Part shown: positions 23,801 through 35,319 of the stretch, one piece after another
How positions within the stretch are numbered: the stretch's first letter is position 1
How the letters are laid out: each line of letters starts with the position of its first letter
Assembly: GCA_013407085.1 (NCBI GenBank)
Contig: JACCGJ010020012.1
Span: 1 to 64,000 of the forward strand
DNA from: Atriophallophorus winterbourni
Lineage: Eukaryota > Platyhelminthes > Trematoda > Plagiorchiida > Microphallidae
Length of the DNA: 64,000 nucleotides
Reading direction: 5' to 3'
Notes under the pieces: model-generated
Seen by the model: the letters and a program-made list of their open reading frames with translations, nothing else
The model's database searches: none
What the model was told of the DNA's origin: nothing
Translations under genes and position numbers: made by a program

Positions 23801-24050
23801 GACAGCAAAAAGTTGAATTCAAAATCGGACTGCTTAATTGGACTCCGGTTCATGATTTTTCCTTCAGGTTCACTGTTAGAACCTTGTCCAGAATTGGATG
23901 TAGCCACAAGTCAACGCAGTTTTGAGATAAGGGTTTTTCCTTTAGTAGACTGCCTTTATAGAATTACGAGCTCCATTTGCTCGAAGCAAACTGGTTTTGA
24001 GGCGCCACTCAGCCGCGTTCGCACATTGTTTTATCTGTAGCAGTTTTGCC
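20883..24050 (-). mobile_element. Family D non-LTR retrotransposon, long decayed copy
   Basis: The minus strand from 24050 to 20883 carries the longest copy of family D. From its 5' side: unplaced sequence, an open stretch at 23268-23011 of unknown domain, a HFSSLYSRK segment typical of the region before the RT, and RT fingers/palm blocks (NYKRNSLRNVV, SQSHRGSHKRRSTVDMFSSL, LGQLQENCQEHLLPLYAYLK). The C-terminal part aligns base by base with 35500-35810, including AACATATCGTGGATGGAC. It ends with the family 3' end near 20886. Stops and gaps make it dead. Plus-strand open frames here are antisense noise. Confidence 0.72.
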
Positions 24051-25241
24051 GGGTCACACATGACTGCGCTTGCAGGCCCTCGCTGGGGTTGTATATTTTT
24101 ACGATAAATATAATACTATATTACTATATTACTAACTAAAAGAATTATTGATTAGGTCCAATTGATTACTCACATGTTTATTATACTATATATATTCATA
24201 TACATGTATATATAATAATTAATGGAAAGACAGGGGTTTCATAGATAACTGAGCTGATACTAGGAAATAATTGTGCAGTTTAATACAATCTGTTTAGTAG
24301 CAAGTTTTCATTAGATAGAACAGATGTAAAATACAACATTCTCTTACTTATCACGAATTATATTCTAGTAATAATAATATATTAATTATAATAAATCCTG
24401 TTTCAACTTCAGTTCCTGTTAACGTGATAGAAGTTCAATGTGAAGCCGGTTCGATTTGACAATTTTTTAAACACCAAATTCGTATTTTTGTAATACAAGT
24501 CGCAGTTTTAATTATAAAAATTTCAAATTGTTAATTTTCCTTTGACTACGGAAAACCACATTCTCGGTCAAATGAGTAGACTCATTCGTTAAACTATAGG
24601 AGTTGCGCTTATACCTGTCTGGTAAACAGATTGTATGTCGGCGGTATTTCCTCGTGTTAAGCAATAGTCACTTTTGCTGATATTACAAAACAATTGTGGG
24701 AAATAACAACTTGCTTGGTTGGAAAAATATAGTTCATACGAAATGGCAAGTCTTGGTCAGCAGAATTTGTTATGTTGAATTCCCAAGCTTTTTACCATAA
24801 TTAGCTTTACTCATCCGTGTACTAGCTTGATCAATCTCAAGTGTCCTGCCGAAATTGGAAAACAAAAACCTGTTTTTCTTCGCTCTCAATGTATATCTTC
24901 AAATTAAGTTTAACTCTACAAAGCCTTGAAAAATTCGTGAACGAGAAATTTGAAGCTGCATCATTGGTTATATGAAGAACGAGCTTCCTTTTTATCTTCT
25001 AAAGTGCGAAATACTGTGGATTCTAAACCTATTTAGTTTGTTACGAGCTTTAGAGTTAAAACGCTTCATGTTCTATGAGCGTGTATTCAATCACAACAAT
25101 GACAGAACCATGATTGCGCAGGCATAACGAGCGAGCTTAACGCAACGGTAACGGGCTACTGGCCAAAAACTGACTAGTGCTATAAAATTAAAATTTGAAC
25201 GTTTTAATCAGCTTAATGTGATTTCACTGCTAAGTGAAATG
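24051..25241. other. No gene seen, strongly AT-rich
   Basis: About 1.2 kb without coding signal or a recognised repeat. A possible last SLC6 exon was looked for here and not found. Confidence 0.45.
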
Positions 25242-25480
25242 GATACTTGACAATTATGAAAGGAAATTCAATTGGGCACATTCGACTGGATGAGGTCTAT
25301 GGACCAATGAGAACACGCCAACATAGAGGGCGTGCAAGGATTCTAGCCAATCAGAGTAGACGAGGTCACAACGCAGCAGATAATTTCGAATGATGCTCAT
25401 CGCTCAGTTGCGTTGAAGGACGTTTCGCTGATGATGTCAGCTAATTTGATGACGAAACGTCCGCAACCAACTATATAGCA
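25242..25480 (+). repeat. PLE-type terminal sequence with hammerhead-like core and strong inverted repeat
   Basis: Contains CUGAUGA (25428-25434) and GAAAC (25454-25458) separated by a hairpin with GTCA/TGAC arms. Around it is a perfect 10-base inverted repeat, GGACGTTTCG (25418-25427) and CGAAACGTCC (25453-25462), extended by GTTGC (25407-25411) and GCAAC (25463-25467). This is the arrangement expected around hammerhead motifs of Penelope-like termini, but stem I and a cleavage site are not resolved. Confidence 0.45.
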
Positions 25481-25489
25481 GCTTCGAGA

Positions 25490-26085
25490 ACAACTATGAC
25501 CTACGATCCGGTACCTGAGTTACAAGTTGTAAAAACTAGTTACAAAGACTCAGGCCCGGTCAGAGAAACTTCAGTGGTACTTAAGATATGTGTGCCATGG
25601 ATCGCTAAGCTGAAAGCATACATGTTCAACCGTTGCTTTTCTGCTAATATCATTGTGAATGTCTGGGAAAATGTTAGGATTACACCGGTCTCTAAGAAAA
25701 CTGTAAGAAAATGTCGCCCAATTGCATGTTTTTAACATGTATCAAACATCATGGAAAGCCTGATTATTGATCACCTGTAGAATGTACAATCATTGAAAGA
25801 TGATAATTAATTTGCCTACAGTTGATGCCGTTTTATGTCTAACTCACATTATTTAGAAAGAGCTTGGCAACAATTAACTAGCCGTCACATGTTGCTTCCT
25901 TGACTACACAAACGCGTTCGGCTCTTACGATTGTGTACAACTGACGGATAAACTCAAAACATGAGCCATACCAAGAAAAAGAATGGATATGTAGATAATT
26001 TTCCGATATGTCTCAATACGTTAAAATCAACAGCGTACGCTCTGCTTTTCTCCCGACTGAGAAAGGGGTTCTTTAAATAGCGATT
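25490..26085 (+). mobile_element. CR1-like RT fragment
   Basis: Broken RT frames: MFNRCFSANIIVNVWENVRI, then TPVSKK and CRPIACF (fingers). Downstream, LDYTNAFGSYDCVQLTDKLK contains the first catalytic Asp. Stops interrupt it. Probably the same copy as the C-terminus at 27530. Confidence 0.7.
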
Positions 26086-27529
26086 TTATTTCTCTTCTAT
26101 TTTTCAGCAAAACTTGCTGCTCTTCAACAGCCGCCCTTAACCTCCACTTTGAAATACTCAAATGCGGGAGTAATTGGCTACGTAGTACCCTAAAACGATT
26201 CTTCAAATCTGGTGTTGTTTCTGAGATAATTTCTTACTTCATATTTTCTTGCATTTTCTGTATTGTTCACCTTCTGTTTTCTCCGAACGTATTTCTGAAG
26301 ACTTTGTATTGCTCAAATGTTTCATCAAGATCGTATCACAAGCAAGCTCTATTGCTTCTGAGGATATTCTTGACAAAAATTTGAAACAACATTTTTCCAC
26401 TAACGATCGGCTTACAAATACTATCCTCATTGATATTTCACGTCCGCTGCAAAACTGAAGATGGAGATCATCTTAACAGCCAAGCTTCTTCAAAGACTCA
26501 ATCGAAACACATTATTCCTTCTAGAATATATTCAAATAGGAGGTCATTTATGTTTATGTTTGTAAATGTTTTGTGAATGTTTTTTGTATATCTATGTGTA
26601 ATTCCTATGTGTAAATTGATTTGCTTTATGTTAAACGTTACTTAAATGTGAAATTTAGAAAGTTTTCGAATAAAGCTTAGTTTTTCTTATTCTTCTTCTT
26701 CAAACTCATTATGTACATGCTGTGCTGATCAAATAGTCAAAACAACACAGATAAACATTAAGTGGTGCCAAACAACTCTCGATCCCGGATGAAGCTGTTA
26801 TTCACTTCGATTAACAGAAATGCAGCTGTATAAATATATGCTATTCGTAAGTTTGGTGTTGCGCAATACGATGGTCAATCGCTGAATACAATACCAGACA
26901 CCGCATGGTTACGATTATTTCTATCCGGTAAATACGACTGAGTTTGACTTAACAGCGAATAACATGGGAGCCGAGCAGGTGCGTCCATTAACTCTCCACG
27001 ATGGATGCTTCTTTTAATTTTTAAGCAAGAGAAGTACGACGGAAAATGTGCAGCTCCCTTAAGTGCTTCGATTGAGAGCCATACAATATTGTATTTGAAA
27101 GCATGAAACTACAGACTATTTATTGCACTCTAACGTATGCAGTATAAGGAATAGGTGGGTGTTTCTCACTATCCGTGTCTCTGAGTTCCACACGACGGTT
27201 ATAGCGTTTATTGCGACTTCTTTGTCTACAATTGATGAAGTGCCAATGAATATCAGCAGAAATTTTATTTTCATCAGATGCGGTACTCCTGGCAATATGC
27301 ATGGCGATGGTGTTGCACCCCTCGAGGAGTATGGTTAGCAAATTACCGGGATATGTATATATTTAACCAATGATAACTTCCAAGTGGTTACGAGTATGCA
27401 GAAGTTCTACAAGTTATCCCACGCAATTGCTTGTGCGAAAAGAAATCTGTCAGGTTCTGTATCTGCATTACCTACTACGTATAAACCAACATGAATTTCT
27501 CAAAGGTATGTCTGGCCACATTTATCGAT
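26086..27529. other. No gene recognised
   Basis: Two opposing open frames overlap at 27120-27341, each 71-73 codons, without a recognisable domain. The stretch lies between two parts of a CR1 RT and may be an insertion or badly decayed RT sequence. Confidence 0.4.
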
Positions 27530-28050
27530 TTTATTTTCCTAGCACGCCACGCAAGGCGCAGTTTTGGTTAAACTCAGTGCTATCCAAATAAAAACCTGAT
27601 GTATTCCTGCCAATATATGAGGTATTTGTTAGACATCACTTAGATTATCATGCTCAAGCTTGATGACCACACTTCGAGAATGACATCGTTCGACTTGAAT
27701 ACTTACGTCTTGCAACTCACAGGATCGAGGGTCTGCAAGTGAATAATAATCCGCACGCCTGAGGTCCTTCACAACTTTCCATCTTTATATGCTGTCGTTT
27801 AAGCGTTGACTATATAGAGAACTTCAGCTGCGTCCTACCATTAACCTGATTCCCCTTCGTCATTCACTCAAACTTGCTAAGAAACTATTTTTGGCGTGAC
27901 TCCTAGTATCGCATTTTTAGCCTTAGAGTGGTTGATTTCTGGAACAGTCCTTTAGAAGTACTCATATCCTGGTGTTTCGTCGCATTATTCAATCAAGGTC
28001 TCGACTGAAACTGCACCAAATGATTTCCTTATTAAATCTCCTAATTTGCT
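27530..28050 (+). mobile_element. CR1-like RT C-terminus
   Basis: RKAQFWLNSVLSK, then IYEVFVRHHLDYHAQA, FENDIVRLEYLRLATHRIEG and VVDFWNSP-type blocks across frames. This is the RT thumb and C-terminal signature of CR1 elements (FVRPHLDYC.QAW; LWNSLP). Several frameshifts. Confidence 0.68.
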
Positions 28051-30150
28051 ATTGACATTTAGGTAGAACATTTTTACGAGCGTTATTATTTAAAGCAGGT
28101 AAATTTTAGTGTTTCTGGTTTTCAGCTGACTTCTTAACGTGTTGGTGGAGAGAAATAACTGTTCCTATTTAAAGCATCGGTTTTATGTAGGTGCTTCCTA
28201 AAGAGAGTCCAGATAATGTATCTAGGTCTCGATCGTCGAATGTGTCAAACAGACAAAAGGAAAAATTTGGCATTTTTGAGTGCTTCTCAGCATCCTTCAA
28301 CTTAAGGGACTTTCTGGCGCTCGATTAGATTTTTAGCGACTTCATTTCCTTGTTTTTATATTTGCTTTTCCCTAGTTCGTATTAACAGCGGTAAGCGAAA
28401 TTCGGGTCAAAATATTCCCAAGATTTGCATTCTATACAGAATTATTAAAAGTTTGATCTTCATCTGGTACTTTAGGTCGTTACGAGGAGGTAAGCGATTA
28501 TGCGAGATAGAGTTTTAAATTTGCTAAAGACCTTTATGAAATGAGATTACATCAATAGGATATGTCAACTCGTGAGATATAATAAGGCTAATTTAGGTCT
28601 AAATTTCAACACAAGGGGTGGTTTTTACAATGGATCTGCTGCTATTTTCTACTTAAAGAATGCTCGTCAATTTTTGGCAAACATTTCAATGATTGTGACG
28701 ACATAATGTAATTTGTCCTACCTTTTCCTACCCTCAATTCAATGTGTGTATTATCAAAATTCACTTTACAATCTTGAATCCACCTATGCGTTTCAAGAAT
28801 GTCATTAACAATGAAGCATGAAATATTCAGTTGCAGTTCATTCGATTGTTATCTCTTAAGATATAAGCTCTACTCAGAACTCAATAGAAATTCTCGTATA
28901 CTGGTAAAGAACTATCGAAGTGGTTTTCTTAAAGGAGGTCTATTCTGCAGTTAATGAATAATTGCCCGATTGTTGAATTTATTATACAAGTTCTTGAAAG
29001 GACACTGTACGATATAATATGCGAATATTTTATTATATATTCCCTGTTTAATACCAAACAAATTGAGTATTCGGAGTATTACACATATGCTTGTAAATCA
29101 TGAATTTGGAACGATTAAATAGTGAGGAAATATTTTATAAGCTTGCCAATTTCAAAATCGTTGAGTTGCAGTTGTCTACAAAGAAAACCATCTCACAGCA
29201 TTAGGAGAATCCTTGTTTAAAAGCGATATCATTATGAAGTTATCATAAATAGTACTTATGTAAGACATCAAAAGATAATTGGATTACACTCTTTTAAATT
29301 CAGCAATATCCATCAATTTTTTCAATGGGATTGGCACAAAATGTCAAAACCTTGATTTAATTATTTTCAAACTAGGTCAAGGTTAAAATTTCAAATCTTT
29401 GACTCCGAGTAGCGTGTGGATCATTGTTCTCGGATAACTACATACGAGAGATAGAACAATTGCATTCAAGCACGAGGGAGCAAAGGAAGTATTATATTCA
29501 TTTTCTTTGAACCAAATATCTATACGCATTTTTTAAATTATGAGTGGTTTTGCCATCACAAAAGCACATTGATTTTGCATATGCTATAATTAATTCTGTC
29601 TGTCGTAAAAAAGATAAATAATGTACATTCTGAGCCCTGCAAATTAGAATATAATGAGGTTATACTCTTCCACTCATTAACAGGGCTATGTGCAATATAC
29701 TAAAAGTATCAGTGGTAGCCATTCCGAGGAGTATATTGCTGAGTGTATAATGCTACCCCTAATTTCTCTCTTAATTTAGCAGAGGGCGATGATTTTACGT
29801 TCACATTCAAGTTCAAGCTTATTTGATTCAAATACAGATATACAAATGTGCTTTCTTAAAATCTCGTTGTAATAAGCACCATGTTGGAATGAGAATTGCT
29901 TTTGAAACATCAATTGGTATCATTAGAAGGAATTTATTAATATAAATCTTATTGAATATCCTATTGATGTTAGAAAATCTGATCGAATGCCAGAAATTAA
30001 TTGGAAAATATCAAATCACGTATGAACGTTCCTCACTACGAATTTCCTTTAGATCATCCACAGAAAAGTGGCACTATAAAAAATTCCTATCCACGAAATA
30101 ATTTCTATTTACAGAAAATTTTGATTGGAATAAGTTGGATAATGTTCTGG
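28051..30150. other. No gene seen, AT-rich
   Basis: Two kilobases with frequent stops in all frames, no repeat family recognised and no RNA gene seen. Confidence 0.5.
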
Positions 30151-30388
30151 CTAACGTTTTACTCCTGACAAAAAAATTGTCAGACCAAGTGTGATAATCA
30201 GGACAGCGAAAAAGTATAATAGCAGTCCATCGATTAATTCTGCTTCTACTTTACAGCAAACAGCCAATATTCGGACAAGGGTGTATCGCGTTACGTAGGC
30301 ATGAACCATATCATTGGTCAGTTTGCCAAATACGTGGTTTATATACCTTAATCTGGCACACGCGAACAGGATCAAGGCGGGTGACACC
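30151..30388 (-). CDS. Orphan minus-strand terminal exon, possible membrane protein
   Basis: A 78-codon open frame on the minus strand begins right after a usable acceptor (AAGTTTTAG, AG at 30389-30390 in plus numbering) and ends in TAG. It reads SPALILFACARLRYINHVFG, then a NDMVHAYVTRY segment with several Cys (AVCC), ELIDGLLLYFFAVLIITLGL and a short GVKR end. The second half is one clear hydrophobic membrane segment with a basic C-terminus. No upstream partner exon was found, and I do not recognise the family. It could be the last exon of a minus-strand gene, a retained fragment, or chance. Confidence 0.35.
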
Positions 30389-30599
30389 TAAAACTTGCTT
30401 TAACCGGAAACGGTCAAAACGGATACCGGCTAGCATTCAAAAAGATTTATGAAACAGGGATATCCATAATTTAATTCACAGCACTCATGCGAACCTAAAA
30501 CGCATTAGTTATGTGCTTCTACGCGTGTAGGACACGATGTCAACCAAATGCGACCGTGTTCACTCGTATTAGATTCATGTAGATACACACTGTTGTAGG

Positions 30600-30800
30600 C
30601 GAAATCGAAGACTAATCCTGGTAATGCCATCGTGACGTGACACCCTCTAGGCTTACCATAGGCTGTTTTGCAGTGAAATAGTAACAGATGTGGTGGGTTG
30701 ACTGCTACTTAATCAAGCCCACTGTCCGGGCTAATACACTTGATCTGAATAAGCTTCGGTGTCAGAAGCGAAGCGTTGCCAAAACGTGCTCTATAGTATT
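30600..30800 (+). repeat. PLE 3' end fragment with hammerhead-like core
   Basis: Carries GACACCCTCTAGGCTTACC, TGTGGTGGGTTGACTGCTAC and then ATCTGAATAAGCTTCGGTGT followed by CAGAAGCGAAGCGTTG. Antisense of the 57.5 kb copy. Stem II is a perfect GCTTC/GAAGC, but the core boxes have single changes (CTGAATA, GAAG). Confidence 0.55.
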
Positions 30801-31059
30801 GCAGTCAAATTACTCGGCAGTATTAAAGTACGATCGGCCGCAAACGTAATATTTAATTTCACATTAATTGTGTTGATGAGCAAAGTATAATTTCAATACC
30901 GTTTTTAAAATTCAACTTGACATCGTTCACACAATACTCTGAAGGTTTAAACCGGAATGTAATCTTGATAGTCTGCTTGACGAACAAAGCGGCTATTCGC
31001 AAAAATTCGTCGCCGAACAAAGGCATCGTCATATATCCCTTATTCGCTAGATACTATTA
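30801..31059. other. No feature identified
   Basis: Short AT-rich spacer between the PLE piece and the CR1 copy. Confidence 0.4.
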
Positions 31060-32960
31060 AGGTAGACATTACTGTGGATGGTTTGAAATCTGAAGCCATT
31101 GTTAAGAAAAGTCGGATTAGAAAATGGTTGACAGAGCGAAATTTGGCGAATGCTATGCACAGGGTCGCCAGAACTGATTCGACCTGGGCAAACGTTCAGG
31201 AATTGCAGAATCAAGTCACAAAGCTCATCCGAGAGAACAAACAATATCACCGGCTGAAGCTGGCAGTAAAAATGCAGCGAAATCCCTAACTCTGAAGCTG
31301 AAACCCGGTGATTTTCTGATCATGACAGATAACGGACTAACCGATTCTGTGCTGAATCCGCTAACGCTCGCGCTAGTTTTTATTCACGAATTTTCGACCC
31401 AATTGATGTATTAAAGTCATCAGAATTTTCAGCACCAATTGTGCCGGAGACTATATGCGATATATGCATCCATTTTGAAATAGTGCCGCACCATCTACGC
31501 GGGTTGAATATCAAAAATTCCCCGGGAGCTGACGGAATCACACCTGCAATCCTAAAGTCATGCGGCAATCAATTGTGTGAACCACTTTGTGATTTATTTA
31601 ATCGCTCTTTGAGGGAAGGTGTTGTACCGACTGACAGTAAGAGAGAAATCATAACACCCGTCTACAAAGGTGGAACTCGTTTTGACCCGTAAAATTCTCG
31701 CCGTGTTACATTCCTCCCAGTGGTCTCAAAGGTTATGAAGCGAATTGTGTTCGAAAGAATTGTGAGTCATCTCGAAGCCCGAAACTTGTCGTTGGTGCTA
31801 GACCAACCCACTGGAGACTATGGACGACTGGAAACAGGCAGTGGATGAGGGTGGTTGCGTGCATGTGTGTAACGTGGATATATCAAAGGCGGTAGATCGC
31901 GTGGACCATTCTATACCCCTGAGTAAGCTACCCGATGTTGGTATTAATGGGTGCCTTCTTACCTGGCTGAGAAGTTACCTTCTCGATCGCGAATCACTTA
32001 AAGCGTAGACTGTTTGCGCTAACAAAGCGATTTGGATATATTGAACAGCTGGTCACAGCGAAACAAACATTCATTCAACTTCCGAAAGTACAAAATGTTG
32101 CTATTAAGCAAAAATTTCCCAGTCTCATACAACATTGGATCGGAACCACTGGAATGGACAACAAAAGAATAGGACCTCGGCGTATGGATTAGTGTAAGTC
32201 TTAAAAAAGCATGCAATGCGAAGCAGTGTAGAACCGAGCTAGCTGCATGCTATTTATGCTTCGGCGTACTTTCGGACATTTTCCCCGTGAAACATTCACC
32301 ATGCACATAAATACGTATATTAACCCTGTGATGGATTACTCATTGCAAGCTTGGGCACTATTGCTACAAAATTACATCAAGCTGCTCGATAGGATTTATC
32401 AAAGAGCAACCGAAATGGTTGTCTGTCTCCGCAAAGTACCATATGAGAATCCAATTGTGCATCTTAATTTGGATACACTGCTTCGCAAACGGGTTCGATT
32501 TGATCTGATCCGAACTTACACAATATTGAACTCAAAGATGCACCCTCTGAGGCATGTATTTCGCCTCCGGTTAAGCCAGGTCACACGTACTCACCCACTG
32601 TCATTTGATATTCCAGATGCACACCGTAACTGCCGTCGGTTTTTTTATTAGGTGCAACTCCCTACCGTCAGATGTTGTACGCTCATCTAGTGAAAGGATT
32701 TTCAGAAACAAATTTGATATATTTTCGCGCAGTAATTCCACCCTACATCCCGTTTATATAACATGATGTTTATCTAAAAGAATATTTTTTTCCATCATAC
32801 CGAGACAATACATGACAATTTTTCTAACTACACAACTGTCGATCTTCCTAATGTCTCAATTTATTGGGTATATATATTTATGGTCCATATACGAATATCC
32901 TGTGGTGTTGTACAGCTACGAGCTTTTTGATACCATAAATTCTTGAATCTTATATCTTGA
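31060..32960 (+). mobile_element. CR1-like retrotransposon, linker, RT and 3' UTR, decayed
   Basis: Starts with the basic linker before the RT (31074-31289). RT fingers follow: IKNSPGADGITPAILKSCG, then REIITPVYKGGTRFDP. The first palm motif is degenerate (NVDISKAVDRVDHSIPL), with GINGCLLTWLRSYLLDRES after it. The segment with the second catalytic box is missing at about 32010, and the C-terminal part resumes as SLQAWALLLQNYIKLLDRIY and RATEMVVCLRKVPYENPIVH. The 3' UTR at 32690-32960 matches 190-440. Stops and the internal deletion make it dead. Confidence 0.82.
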
Positions 32961-32964
32961 ATAT

Positions 32965-34320
32965 ACCTCCGTGTTCCGACTCGAAGACAGTGATCGCCTT
33001 TCTGTCTCTAAGAAAAGTGAGGTCCTGTCTGATCTTGATGTAGATGTGGAGACGGTTAGACTCCTGTTGAAACAGTTAGACACACAATCAGAGCCAGGAC
33101 TAGACGGTATTCATCCGTTGGATTTACGAGCACTATCAGGTGTGTTTTGCGATCCGCTGGTCAGGGTTTTTTTTTAAATTGTAACATTAGGGGTCTTTCT
33201 ACAGGAATGGAAGCATGTTATTATTAAATCTATGTTTAAGAGCCGTGACCCTAGTAGTCTCGTTAAGTACAGGCTGGTCAAGCTGACTTCTGTGATCGGT
33301 AAAGTTTTAGAGAAGTTGATCAAGAGGAAAATAGAGCACTTTTGGGTGTGGACGTTGTTATCCACAACAAGATGGATTAACTAAAAATCGCTCATGCGTA
33401 AGAAATCTGCTCCTGACGAGAGAAAGTTGGTGTGCTTTGGCTGATTCTGGTCAAGCGGTCGACGTCATTTTTATCGACTTCAGTAAGAAGTTCGACAGTG
33501 TGCCCCAACGCCGATCGCTCGTCAAGCTGGAGGGTCGGGTAGTCAAGGGTGTTTTCCTAAGTGGATCAATGAATTAATCTCAGTGCGGTCAAACCGTGTA
33601 GAGGTGAATTGAGTTTAGTCGTTAGAGATGTTAGCAACCTGCGGAATGCCGCAGGGATCTGTCCTTGGTCCACTGTTATTCAAACTTTTCGGAATGACAT
33701 TTCGGACGCGGTAGCCATGGATTGTATTTTATTCTCTGATGATCTGAAACTGTTGGCCTCTGTCAGTTCCTGCGATGGCTACAAGCAACGGCAACAAGCA
33801 GTTGATATCTTAGTCAGCTTTACACATCGCTGGTCACTGCATAAAAATGAGGAAAAGACAGTCGTCATGCGCATATGCTCCGATGACACTACTGTTAAAT
33901 ACCTGGGAAGTAAGTCTTTTTGAGTGGTGACGGTCGAAAAACACTTAAGGGTTCTGGTTATCGATTCCTTGAAATTGAAGGCTAATATTTGTAGGAGAAT
34001 GGGCTGGGTTACCAGCATGCTCTGAGCGATTCGCCTTTCATTTGCGACGATTAGCCCGCAAATGTTCGTCCTCTGTTAAAATATGGGCTACCTGTTGCAT
34101 TTTCTCAGTCAAAAGGCGAATGCGACTCCTTGGATAGAGTAGAAAGGAGGGGGACTAAGATGGATCAATGGTTCAATGGTTCAACTCGCGTACGAGGATA
34201 GAAGGAGCTTACTGAAACCTTACCCCCTAGAACTTCGAAGGAAAAGGTTTGACCTGCTCCTGACATGTCACATTTTTTTCGGTCAAAATGGAGACGACTT
34301 CCTCCGGTACTTCCGATAAG
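32965..34320 (+). mobile_element. Second CR1-like subfamily, RT with altered catalytic box
   Basis: A different RT from the preceding copy. It reads LLKQLDTQSEPGLDGIHPLD, SLVKYRLVKLTSVIGKVLEK, IFIDFSKKFDSVPQRRSLVK (first palm Asp kept), MPQGSVLGPLLF, and ILFSDDLKLLA, where the usual ADD box is SDD. Frames change at least three times. The 5' side is truncated at the 3' UTR of the previous element. Confidence 0.75.
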
Positions 34321-34323
34321 TAG

Positions 34324-34643
34324 GTTAGTAGAGTACTAGTGGGTATGTCCTTAAGTTGCAGAAGCCTATAAGGCAAAAGCTGAGTAATGCGATCACGCTA
34401 TCCACGCAAATGGTGAACACTTTAAACTCTCTACTAAAAGGACTCCTGTCTCAACCAGCTATTGAGAAGCGCGTCGCATCAGCACTTGTGGAGACGGATG
34501 GAACTGATCTCCGGAGTGATGTAGTGGTGAAACTCTACTCTCTGGACTTGCCTTGTCAGCAGAATTTACCTATGTTTAATGATGTGATAAAGCTTAGACT
34601 GGATTTTATCATTTCTGCTTTCGATTCAGAAGAAAGAAAATAA
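34324..34643 (+). CDS. Unrecognised open frame after the RT
   Basis: About 105 open codons with a stop at 34641-34643, rich in Leu, Lys and Ser (SLLKGLLSQPAIEKRVASAL; FNDVIKLRLDFII). It begins after two adjacent stops and has no clear ATG at its start. It does not look like an RT C-terminus and I do not recognise a domain. It may be an extension of the element, an old exon or chance. Confidence 0.2.
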
Positions 34644-34646
34644 TCA

Positions 34647-35319
34647 TGAAGACGAAGAAAGCGTAAAATGTGCTAAAAAATTATCCGATTCAGCAACTGA
34701 CGATCTAGTGTAAACAATGAATCTTATTGTCGAAATCGAAACATGCGTGTGCTCTCTGTCTACTCCGAATGTTTCAAATAAAGTGTAGGTGTTTTGTCTG
34801 AAGATATAATTTTTTGTTTAGATATTTAGAAATAAAATGTTTCTAGCAACGACCTTGACAAAGTTTTGCACTTTCAAATTTTAATAATTTAATTATTAAT
34901 TAGAAAAAATATAACAGGTTAGGAAAATCAATTTTTCGTTATAATAAACGTGTATTGTACACTAGAAAGTTTCGAAAAAACCACCGGTACACATGAAATT
35001 GTGTATTATGTCTATTTAATTCAGTTTTTTCTTTAAAATGATCAGACTTAAACGGCAATCATTTTATTGTGAATTACTGGAACCACTTGGTTTCAAAAAT
35101 CTAATTTTTGAATCGTTGCACTATTTTAGTTCTGCAACGATGCTTTTCCAAGATAAATTGATTAGTAAACTAACGTGTGATCATTTAGATGAAGCTTATT
35201 CTTTATTTTATGAATGATTTAAAAGTGCAGTATTCCTATGCAGACCTATTAGAATAGTCCTTATTAGGGATATAAAAATCACATAGTATTTTTTTAAAAC
35301 GCGATTAAGCAATTTATTC
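34647..35319. other. No gene seen, AT-rich
   Basis: Intergenic AT-rich sequence with no recognised repeat. Confidence 0.5.

Noticed and set aside
22233..24040. Plus-strand frames of 94 and 114 codons
   Set aside because: They are antisense to the minus-strand family D retrotransposon.
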